From Epinephelus fuscoguttatus (taxonomy: Eukaryota; Chordata; Actinopteri; Perciformes; Serranidae): DNA of 64,000 nucleotides. The notes under the pieces are model-generated. The model worked only from the letters and a program-made list of their open reading frames with translations. It ran no database searches and was not told the DNA's origin. The position numbers were made by a program, and so were the translations under genes. The stretch spans positions 34,498,143 to 34,562,142 of the forward strand of contig NC_064761.1 in NCBI RefSeq assembly GCF_011397635.1, written 5' to 3'. The first letter of the stretch is position 1. The number at the start of each line of letters is the position of its first letter. This document shows, in pieces, positions 34,601 to 46,600 of the stretch.

Positions 34601-37600
34601 ACACCGGACCTCTGTAGGGGGGTCCGAGGGGAACCTTCTTTGGGAATATTTCTTAATGAATAAGCTCTTATTTATCCTTAAACCAGTTTATTTTCCATAT
34701 TAATTATGAATTAATAGTTGACAGTGAATGATACTGAGTAGCAACAGAATACTTTGCAACTACTATCATTAAAATTAAAACATTTTGAGGAACATGTACT
34801 TGAGTATTTCCATTTTATTCTACTTCAGGCCCTGATCACACAGAGCTTGTTTTCGCAGCTGGAGGCGGCTTTTTGTAATTGTTTTAATGAGAATGAAGCT
34901 CTTTGCTCGCTGTATTTGTGTTGCTACGCTCCTCGTGTTTCTGCACTCTAGGCGCCTGGCATTTTTGTTGGCACACTCTGAACTCCTGTTGAAAAAACTT
35001 AAACTCAGAAGAGAAAAGTGCCTCATGTCATCTCCACTTTTTCCCCATTGTCCAGTTGGATGATTTGAGAGGCGGGCCTTCTGTGGTGGTCAGGACAACA
35101 AGTTTACAGTTGGTTAACAATGGAGGAGGAACTGCGTTTGCGAAGCGTTTTTTTTTTTATTTTTTTAACTATTGGCATTCAATTATTGAAAGAAAAGGCA
35201 GTGCGGTACGTCTTGCGTTTTGCAACCTGCTAAACTCTGTCTCTGTGTGATCGGAGCCTCATAATTCTACTCCTCCACATCTCAGAGGGAAACACTGTAC
35301 TGTTTACTGCACTACATTTATTGCCTGCTTCGGTTATTTTGAAGACTCAGATTATTAATACAAAATATAACTAATACAACTAATAAATGATGATGTTAAG
35401 TCAGATAACCAAAAGATATCGTGGGAAAGTTGAACTGGTATCGTAGTTCAGGCCTCAGGACTGCCATATAAAAACAGGCCCTGTTTGCTTTTAACAGCTC
35501 TTTATAGGGTGATAAGAGCCCATGTCAGTGTTTCAACACTTTGATCTACTGTCTCCAATTGAGCCTTTGCTCTGCCTTCAAATGCAGACCAAAAATTAGA
35601 GAATATTCCTTCATGGAGTTGGTGAAAGGCGAGCTCTGTGACAGCTTGACGGTCCATCACAAAGGTGCAGGACTTTGCAAAGGGTCATTTGGCTAAAACA
35701 AAAAATTTCAACAAAAACCTAATGGGAGTGCAGTTTTAAATTCCAGTATAATGGACCGTTAGGTTAGGTTTCTGCACAAATATCAATCCTCTGATATTGA
35801 GGCCTCTGAATGTTGACCTTAAAAGACCACTCAGTAAAAAGTGCATCTTGCTTTCCCTCTCTGTATAGATGTTTCTCCTCCGTGGGGAACCAGCGTAAGG
35901 GGAAGCAGCAGCTGTCCATTGGTGAAAGGTGTGACACACTAGGAATCGTTGAGCATGAGTTTCTGCATGCTCTGGGCTTCTGGCACGAGCAATCCAGAGC
36001 TGACCGAGATGATTACGTCAACATCATATGGGGAAACATCGAAACTAGTAACACTGATCAGTAAAATCTTATGTTGTAACTTCATAAAATAAATGAAAAT
36101 GTTTATTATCACCTGGGTTTTTCTCCTAATGCATGCCTGCTATCTGAAAACATTTCTACAGTAGTGAGCAGTTGCAATACTGTTGTTCCATTGATCCTTG
36201 TTAAAAACAAAAACTGCATTCCCTAGATCATACACACAACTTCAAGAAATACGATGACACAGAGTCCAGTGCTCTTGGTGTTCCCTATGACTACGGCTCT
36301 GTAATGCACTACAGCAAGACAAGCTTCAGCAACAACTCTGAGCCCACCATCGTCACCAAGATCCCCCAGTTCATGGATGTGATCGGTCAGAGGATAGGGC
36401 TCAGTGCTAGTGACCTAACCAAGCTGAACCGTCTCTACAACTGCAGTAAGTCATGTCAACCTGTCATTGTGTCCATTACACAATTAATGAGAAAATCACC
36501 TGCACTTTGAGTGTCGGAACAATCAATACACTAAACCACCTCATAAAATAAAATATTCTAATATTCTAATCCCACAGAGGTACAAGACAAGAGTCAGAGT
36601 TTATCTAGCAGGAGGTGATGCAAATATATATTGATAATCTTTGGCAGTAACCTCTAATTCAGACCAGATGACCTCAGTGCTCATTTGTTTATTTTTTTAT
36701 TTTTTTTTTTCTTTACAACTTACAACAAAAGGGTGTAAGCTTCTTGTGAAGATTGATGCACTGTTAATCTTGCAGTCAAGTATTTTATACCCATAATGCG
36801 TGGTTGTGACCGTCACCCACCCTCCCTGGAGACTAGCCTAACAGCCTTTATTGGAAAAACTTCCTAATATGAGTCAGAGAGGGCCGTGATACAACATAGT
36901 GTGTCAAGGGGGAAGTAAGGAAACAAGCAAGGGGGAGGGGGCAGGTGCTTAAGTCCTGAGTTGTATAGTGACAGTGCATGTGGAGAAGAAGGAGAACAAA
37001 TAAACAAACAAAAAAAACAGAGGAGAAACAGGCAGTGTAGCTGATGTATTGCGGCCTTGAGGTGGTTGTGCTCCATGCAGATTATCAAAAATAAACATAT
37101 ATATGTCTACTATACTGTACTGAAAAACAAAAACAAAAGAGAAGTCTATACTGAACACCAAAAATGTGAGAGTCTTGGTGGAGGGGGAAAGCCTGATTGT
37201 AGAGAAGAGCTGCCAGCGCGGTGTGGTAGGTTTGAGATGCAAGTGGGCCCCTTTGGAGTGATCCCATCGGTTCTTTGCGATGCGTCACGGAGCTGAAGTA
37301 TCAAACATGCATGCGTGTATTTGAACCCTCCCAATGTGTTTATGAAAACCATCACCAGGGTCCAGGGCTAGCCCTGCGGGGGAAGGGGGGCGGTATGGCA
37401 CCCCAAGACCGCAGGAGTGCCCAGACCACCCGCCCGCCCCCACCACCCACCCATGGACGCACCCAGGGACTGTCCCCAACCCAAGGAGCCAGGCGCGGGG
37501 GCCCGGCACCACCCCCGGGGAGAGAACCAGCACCGCACCGGACTGGCCCGCACCAGGAGCCGGCCACCAGCAGACGCCAGACCAGACGGTAGTGAGAGCC

Positions 37601-40600
37601 CACCCAGGCCCGGGCGAACAAGGGAGGCAAGGAGGCGGTGATGCTGCAAGGCACATGTCCCCGGCGCATCGGGAACCAGGGGACCGCGAAGGGCCACCCA
37701 CCCAAACCCCCCAGGACGGGCCGCCACCAACACACAGGAGAGAGCGGCCCGCCACGAGCAGTCAATCCCCCATCGGGACCCCCTAGCAGAGGGCCCAGAA
37801 ACCACAGCCGGTCAGGAGGCAGAACCCAGGCAGGAACCCACAGAGCCCCCAGGGCGCCACCCGGCCCACCCACCACAGGGCCACGGGACCCCCCAGACAC
37901 CGGGAACCCAGCAACACCACCATGATGTAAATGGGCTCCCTGGCTCCAACCCTCAGCCCAGGAGGGCCGGGCCCCACGAGCCACGCCATGCATATCTACA
38001 GTGTCTGTAAACCCACCAGCCCCCCTCTTACTATGATTCTCCGATCCCTGACGGAGAAACATTAACCCTACACCGTGAATGTGAATGTGAATGCCCATAA
38101 GTGTGATGTGGTGCATTAAAATTGAGGGACATAGGAGACAGGTGGGGGCAAGGCTGATGGCTACAGCATACTGCTGTCCTGCAGCCCGTGCATCCATAAG
38201 CACCTGGAACCTGTTCCCATCTGTCCCACAAGATGTAGGTGTATGTGGTGCTTTAAAATTGGAGAGCAGATAAGGATGGGCTGGGGGGCAGCATGGAGGG
38301 CTACCGGACACCACTGTCCCATAGCCTGCCCCATCATGAAGCCCCCCAATCCATCAGTGGTATGCACCTCGAAGAGTGAGTGTATGTGGTGCATTAAAAC
38401 TGTGGAATGTGTGGTGAGTGAACTAAATGTGGTTCAGGAGGCTAGGCCAGTGTAGGCCCGGCTCGAGGGCTGGAGGGATGGATGGGAGGGGCTAGAAGGT
38501 GGCGCCAACCAGACCCCGGCGCCACGAGGCCCCCAGCGCCCATGGACAGCGGGGCAGGCAGGCCCCAAGGAAACCCATTGGGCCCCCACCCAACCCCGCC
38601 CCACAAGCAACTGCAGCGTCAGGCCCCCGCCATGGTCCCGACCTGGGCCACACCGCCCGCAGCAAATCGACCCCCAGCAGAAGGACGAGGCGCGTCACCA
38701 GGGTGCACGGATGACGGGCCCCACCCAGCCCCCCCGAACCCCGACGCGCAGGAGCACAGGCCAACCCGCAACCCTGCCAGTACCCTCCCAGACCGCCACA
38801 GACCCAAAGCCGGACCCCCAGCCCATCCGACCCGCCCCCCCACCGCCGGCCGCACACAAACGGGCAGGCCCACACTGCTCAGCACCAGAACACCCCCCGC
38901 GGACAGCCACCAGCCCCCACACCAGGCCCCGGGCCCGCCCGAGTCCGGGAGAGAGGAGCAGGGAGGGACGGGGAGAGGGGGGAGGGAGGAGGGAGGGGGA
39001 AGGGCGGGAGTGGAGCGAAGGTTTGGGGGGGGGGGGGGGGGGGGGGCGGTGACCATTTTTCTGTAAAGTATGTTAATTGGTTTCTGTGGCCAGCAGATAT
39101 TTTCTCCAGCGAAATATGTTCTACAAGGAGATTCAGCCAATGGTTGATGTTGAGGGTCTGTTTATCTTTCCAATTGACTAGGATTGTTTTCTTGGCGATG
39201 GCGAGAGCTACAAGAAGAGAGTTGCAGTGGCTGTTTGGGAGGTCAATTGTCATCAGGTCACCAATTAAGCACAGGTTGGGAGATAATGGGATCCTGCAGT
39301 CCAAAATGGAGGAGAGTTTTTGAGTGACTGTTGACCAAAAGTGCTGGACGGGTGAACATAACCAGAGTGCATGAAAGTAGGTGTCAGCAGTGTTCTGAGT
39401 ACACTGAATGCATGTGTCAGATTGACTAAAGCCCATTCTATTCATCTTTTGTTGGATGATGTGTGTTCTGTGGAGTACTTTAAATTGGATAAGTTGTATA
39501 TTAGTGTGTCTTGGCATCTTAAATGTATTTTTGCATATCTGAGTCCAGAAGTCAGGGTCCGGTGATACACCCAGCTCTTTTTCCCATTTTAAAATTGGTA
39601 AATGTATAGAACTGGTCTTTGACAGTAGTTTATAAATCTTAGAAAGGTTCTTCTTATTACTCGGAGAAAGCTTTGTAATATGTTTGACAAATTCTGGTGG
39701 CTGCAAAGTGTCCTGAGGCGCTGGAATTCTCCTCTTGATTGTTTTTATCAATTGTAAATATTGTAGAAAATTTCCATTTCTTATTTCAAAAGTTTGAAAT
39801 AAGTTTGTGTATGTCATAAGTATATTGTCTTGGAAAAGGTGATGGAAATGAGTTACTCCCTTCATCTCCCATGTGCTAAAATGGAGAGGTCTTTTGTTAA
39901 TTTCAAAATCCCGGTTGTGCCAAATTGGAGAGAGCAAGCAAGGTTCTATCAGAGAGTTTGTGATTTCTAGTGTTTTCCACCAGGCTGACAAGGTGGAAGC
40001 AATCATTGGGTTCTTAAAACAGTTATGACGTCTGAGTGTAGTGGTGATAAACAGGAGGTCAGAGAGTTTTATATTGTTGCAGTCCGCCTGTTCTAGTTCA
40101 AGCCAGGAGTTGTAGTCTTCGTTAGGATATAACCATTTCAATAGGTATTGTAGCTGGTTCACTAAATAGTAAAGTTTAAAGTTTGGAGCATCCAGTCCCC
40201 TTTCCAATATGTTTTTCTGAAGGGTGCTTAGGCTAATTTTGCGGACTGCCATGGCCAATGGTTCGATGAATATTGCAAACAGTAGAGGTAAGAGTGGGCA
40301 CCCTTGTCTGGTTCCTCTCTGCAAAATGAAGCTTTTAGATGTGATCCCGCTGGTGGTGACTGTGGCCTTAGGGGAATTATATAAGGCTGATACCCACTGG
40401 ATAAATGACACTCCAAAACCAAATCCACTCAGGGTGGCAAATAGGAAGGACCAGTTGACCTTGTCGAAGGCTTTTTCTGCATCAAGTGACAGAATAATTG
40501 CTTTTGTATTAATGAGTTGTACTTTACTTATCAGATTAAGAACTCTTCTGACATTATTACTTGAGTGTCTGCCATTAATGAAGCCCATTTGATCATTATG

Positions 40601-43600
40601 AATTATTGATGCGATTATTTTCTCCAGTCTAGAAGCAAGTGCCTTTGAGATAATTTTGATATCACTGTTGATTAGTGATAGAGGACGGTAGCTAGAAGGA
40701 AGTGTGGGGTCTTTGTCTGGCTTTAGTAATAATTTGATTGCTGCTGTATTCATGTGAGGTCTTATACGTCCGTTCTTTTTGATCTCTGTCACTGTACTGA
40801 TGAAAAGTGGTGCTAATATTGTCCAGAAATGTTTTATAAATTCAGCAGGAAAGCCGTCTGGACCTGGAGCCTTACCTGTTGGCATTTTGTCTAATGTGCT
40901 CTGCAGGTCATTAATAGTCAGGGGGGTGTCTAACATATTTCTGTGTTCCGTGGATAACTCAGGTAAATTTAGGTTATCGAGAAAAGCCTGAATATCTTCT
41001 GGGTTTGGATTGTTTACTGTTGAATATAAGTTATGGTAGAAAGAATAGAAAATCTGATTGATCTCCTGAGGAGATTGTGTGTAATTTCCGGACGGCCCCT
41101 GGATTGTTGGTATCTCTTTATTGCGTTGGAGCTGATTAGCCAAAAATTTTCCTGATTTGTTACTGTGTTCAAAATCATTATATCTTAGTTGCTGTATGAT
41201 AAATTCAGTTTTCTTTGATAGAATATTGTCCAGTTGCGAGTTTGTACACTGTAATTGGGTCCATACTTGATCACTTGGATTGTTTGCATATTCCTGTGTT
41301 AGTTGTTTAATTTTTTCCTCAATGTTTTTTTCTGCTTGCAATTCCTGTTTCTTCTTGTAGGAGGAGTATGATATAATTTTTCCTCTGATTACTGCCTTCC
41401 CAGTTTCCCATATTAAAGATGGAGATAAATTTGGAGACTCATTGTCTTCAAGGAAGTTTGCCCACTCCCGTCTCACTATTTCGTCAAAGTCTGGGTCTTT
41501 AAGTAAAGAGATATTAAAGCGCCATGTTGGGGGCCGTTTATGGGTGGTTTCTATTTGCAGATTGAGGAGGGAAAAAAATAGAGAAGGAAAGGGAGAATAC
41601 TGGGTGGGGTATGTGAAGTGTACATTCACACCCTGTGAGATTTTTTTTTTTTTTGAGAAGATCTACATCTGACGTGACCGCCGCTAAGGTGGAGCGGAGT
41701 TCTGCGTTGTTTTGCTGCAGGTCGCTAATCTGCTGGTAAGTGAACGCCAAGCTTACCTTCAGGTCTTTTATCTCCTGGTGAAGCATACCGAGCACTTCTA
41801 GCTTCTTGTTGATGGATTCCAAGACGCTAAATTCGGAGGATAATAAGTCTTGTGTATCGGTGGCTGAGTCGGTCTTCTTCCTCTTATTGGGGTTGTCGAC
41901 AGGACCCTCCATGATGCACTCGTAGTAGTAGTGATCGATAAACTCTTCTAGGTCCTCCACTCTGGCTGATGGTGCAGGCTGGAGTTGTCATCCGTTAGGT
42001 AATTATATTTGTTTGGCTAGTTTGTTGATATCTAATCTAGCAGCTAGGCGCCGCCATGTTGAATCTCAAAATCTCACAGTGGTCTCGCGGTCTCACACTG
42101 CCATCCGGTCTCTTGGTTATCAGTGCTCATTTAATAATCATGTGGCCATAGCCTTTATTATCCAGAATGTTTTCAGGTCTCAGATCAATACACAGTCTTT
42201 CTGCTGAGGGTTGCCAGCTCTTTTCTGTTCCATGTTTTCTTTTGGGTTCAGGCACACTTCTGCTGTGAGATGATGTCACCATATTTGTGTGATGGTACTT
42301 TTGCTCTGTACCTGCATAATCCCCCCCATCAGTTATGAAGCACTGCACTGAAGCATCTTGGTGAAATTCTGAGTGTTTCCTCTCCACAGCCAAGTCTTCT
42401 ACCTTTGTGGACAGCTGTGACTTTGAGGAGGACAACATTTGTGGGATGATTCAGGGTCCCGGCAATGCAAAGTGGGAACGACTCACTCGTGCTCGTGGAG
42501 GGCCTCAGACTGACTTCTCCAACATGGGACAATGCAAAGGTGACAGTCAATCATAACAAATGCATGTTATAGAGTTGAACCTTTTTTAATGTCCTGGATG
42601 TTCCTTTTACAATCTACTGCAGACTCTGACAAAGCATTCTCACAGAACGGTTCCTATGATATCATACTAATTAACGCCCCATTAAAGGGAAATTTCAGTT
42701 TATTTCAACCTGTCTCCTATCGTCCTAAATTTGTTTCAAGTGACTAGTGACATAAAAATAATAGTTAGCATGTTAGCCGTTAGCCTAGATACAGCCGGGG
42801 CGCATAGTAGCGTCAGACCTGTTAAAACGTAAGAGAACGGGCAACCTTCAAGTGCAAAGTTAGTCCACTAAACAAGCTTTTTTCCCCACAAAGACCGCCT
42901 CATATCGTTAGGATAAATGTCAGAGAAAATATAGAATGACATGTAAACGTGTTGTCTTACCTTACCAGTGTGCTGCCATGTTTGTTTACCATTTAGCTCT
43001 GCTTTCCAAAACACGGCCGAAATATCGCAAGAACAAGCAGCGATCTCATACCATGCCTGAAATCTCGAGAGCTCTAGATAAAGCCCAGCTGGATACTACT
43101 CCAGTTGGAGGTGTTTCGTCCTTGGTCACATCCAGACCTTGAAAATAAGGCTGCAAGCGGTCCCATTCCTTGCAACAGAGGCATTCCTCTTCTGTGGGCA
43201 CTGGGGCACAGCATTCACAGGTACACCACCAATCTCCAGAGCTACGCAGCCTTCCAGCAGCCATTCCTCCTCTCTCGTCCTCTACCTGTTGCGCCTCTCT
43301 CTCTCTCTCCTCCTACGTTCTTCATATTCACAAAGCTCTTTGTCAGTGTATTCTGGCTCAAATAAATAAGGGCGGCCATCAAACTCTGCAAAATCAAATT
43401 CCTCCTCCACAAAGTCGAAGTCTGGCAAAAAGTCAGCCATTATTCTATAAATTTAAAAAATAAAAAATAAATGAATGAACTTTTCAGGCTACTGTCCGGT
43501 TCTGCCCTCCAGCTGTTGTTGCTTGTTCTTGTGAGATTTCAGGCATGGTATGAGATCGTTGCTTGTTCTTGCGATATTGCGGCCGCACTTTGGAAAGCAG

Positions 43601-46600
43601 AGCTCAATGGTAAACAAACATGGCACCACACTGGTAAGGTAAGACCACACGTTTACGTGTTATTTTCTATATGTTCTGACATTTATCCTAACGATATGAG
43701 GCAGTCTTTGTGGGGAAAAAAGCTTGTTTAGTGGACTAACTTTGCACTTAAAGGTTGCCCTTTCACTTACGTTTTAACAGGTCTGACACTACTATGCGCC
43801 CCGGCTGTATCTAGGCTAACGGCTAACATGCTAACTATTATTTTTATGTCACTAGTCACTTGAAACAAATTTAGGACGATAGGAGACAGGTTGAAATAAA
43901 CCAAAATTTCCCTTTAATGACGTTACGACGTCCTAAACATACAGTCACATGCTTAATGTAAAGTCATGGAGGTTAGGTTTAGGCAAGTAAAGGCTATCCA
44001 CAAAATTTGAGCCCCTTATAGTGCAGGCAGTCGGACCTGAAGGAGACTTAAATAAACTGACAATAATAAAGTTGGATTAGTCCCATAAAAAGTAATGTGA
44101 GGCCCAACATTACTCACTGTTGTCTCCTCCTGCCCTCAGGAAAAGGCTACTTCATGCACTTCAGCACAGCCTCTGCTAAATCTGGTGCCCGTGCTCTACT
44201 GGAGAGTCGCTGGTTTTACCCCAAACCTGGAGCCCAGTGTCTGCAGTTCTTCCTCTATAACAGCGGGGCAGCTGATGATGTTCTCAATATCAAGGTGCGA
44301 CAGTATGACAAGGCCAACCCCAGCGGTAAACTGAAGTTCTTCAAGAGAATTTCAGGTAACAAATGAAATATTGCATGTTGTGTGTTTTATACAGTGTTGT
44401 TATAATTAAAGCCTCCACATGCCAGAAGTCGGTGACTTAAATGACTCTGAGCAACACTTTGACTGCATCTATGTCCACCTGCATTCTCTCATTTTTCAAC
44501 AACATCCCTTACGAATGTTATCAGCCCATTAAATGGCCGTTATCAGGTGTTGTCACTACCATTAAAATGCTCCAGACAGAGCAAAGTGCATCTGCCAGAA
44601 GGTAAGAACATGCACATCCACTGCTGTGAAAAAGTTACAGCTGGAGTTCTCAATCTCAAGCCGAGCCCGATGGGTTGGCTAAAAATGTCCGCTTATTGGC
44701 CAGGTTGGGCAGGACTCAGGCTGTGGAAAAGACACACATTTATTTATGTATTTATTTATTTAATTTAGAGCAGGGAGCTTCTCTAGCGTGGAAATACAGT
44801 GTGGAGAGTTGGTGATCCACTGAGCTGGTCCATTTTCCATCGGAGACACGCATGACTTTTAGTGGTCCAGTTTAGTCAAGTCTGGGCTCAGTATTTTACG
44901 TGATAATCTCAGACAGGCTGAGTTGGGGCTTCAGCTAACATGGGTTGGCACCGTTTGGGTTGTAATTTTTTCGGCCTGTTGAGAACTGTACTACTCTCTA
45001 CTTTCACTTTTGTTTGGTTTAGGCACTAAAACTACATGGTCAGGGATAGGAAGAGATCACAGTTTGGGTTAGAATAAGTACAACTGTTATGACCATTATG
45101 TAACGTGAATTACACTGGGTATGTCATTTCAGTTCTGCTCTAATTCTAAAGTCTTCAAATACCATCAGACGCTGACGCCAAAAGCCACTTTTCATGGTGG
45201 TATGAGACACCGCTGGGCAGTGTCAGTGTGTAACGCAGCCAGATAGAACCTTTTGCGGTGTTATAATACACTGCTGGTCAGCAGGACCATGTCCATCGCA
45301 GTGATATGATATGCTGGTAGATAGCAGAAACACTGCCAGTAATGATGTTCACAAAGAAGCTGGAAAGTCCACATAGTTGGGTGGGAGGCGTGGTGGATTG
45401 GATCCCACAAACCCCAGACTTTCACCCAGGAAGCCAGTGTTTGCATCTTGTTTGAATGTAGAGCCAAACCATCAGGTTTTTTCTAAACCTGACTGTGTAT
45501 GCTTTAGTTGACATCCTGGCATTGGTTGGGCGTCCCACAATGTCAACAGCAGACACATAAGGACACCTAGCCCATAATATATAGACATAAAAGGCGACTG
45601 ACAAAGCCGCGACATGTGACGACATTGTAACGAGAATGGGTTGGTTTCACACAGGACACAGACAGCCAGAGTTGGGGTGAAGCAGAACACAACAACGGTG
45701 TTATGTACTTAAAATACAAAGTAACTGTATTTTGTTACAGTTTAAAGAGCTGCCATTCTGAATACAGCTATTGTCTTTTGAAGGGATTACTTTTTGTTTC
45801 TGTTTTATGGTATAATTCTCCGGCCACTAGAGATTGCTGCTTAACAGTTAACATGATGAAAGAAGCCAGGCCAAACCATCACAAATCTGTGCCCCTGACA
45901 ACTGATAATGGACATTAAATGGGCTGATAACATTAAAAGCAAGGGTCAACATCAAAAAACAAATTATATACATAATAGATCAGCTCAGATCAAAACAAAA
46001 ACTCAAATATTTCACCTACAACTTCAACCATGGTATTTACATAGTGATTCATCTCTGTTCTATCGGTTCTCCTTACAGGAGGTGATATGGGCTCCTGGGA
46101 ACTGCATAACATCAATCTGGATATGACACAGAAGGCCCGTGTGGTTTTTGAGGGCGTGAGGGGAAAGAAAAGTTCAAATGGAGGTTTCTCGCTGGATGAC
46201 ATTAACCTGTCATCCACAAAGTGTCCTCAACACACCTGGCACGTCCGCAACATCAGCCGCCTGCTTGCCACCACGTCAGCAGAAAACCCACAGTACAGCC
46301 CTCGCTTTCTGTCACCAGCAGGTTACTCCTTTCAGGTAAATGCCTTTTAAATATCTGATTCTCTCGATGCTGAAGAAATCCAAAGCTTGACTCACTTGTT
46401 GTTGTTCTAGTTGCTAAGCTATCATTGCACAACAGCTGTTCTGTCGAGGTGTTAAGTTTATGGTCAGTGAACTAACATTACCGTAACATGCTTGCACAGT
46501 ACTTTAATGTTACTTAATCTCTACAGATATCGACATATGTATGCAGAATGTGCAGGCAGCGGGACAAGACTTTGGTATTTGTAGTCCTTGTTTGTAGTTT

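Larger units (their letters stand above)
36687..42119 (-). mobile_element. L1 (Tx1-like) LINE, full-length insertion with internal deletions
   Basis: Bounded by the 13-bp target duplication TCAGTGCTCATTT at 36674-36686 and 42120-42132, with an A-rich tail (poly-T on the + strand) immediately inside the left copy. The element runs on the minus strand, antisense to the meprin gene: 5'UTR (about 41961-42119), ORF1 remnant, ORF2 remnant lacking the endonuclease and the RT catalytic block, then a long GC-rich 3'UTR. It lies wholly in meprin intron 8, which would otherwise be about 0.5 kb. Confidence 0.92.

Noticed and set aside
37352..38314. 320-codon minus-strand open frame, and overlapping plus-strand frames
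   Set aside because: They lie in the C-rich 3'UTR of the L1; composition is low complexity (P, G, R, W), several frames are open at once, and no domain is visible.
38482..39066. 194-codon plus-strand proline-rich frame
   Set aside because: Same GC-rich L1 3'UTR; an artefact of base composition.
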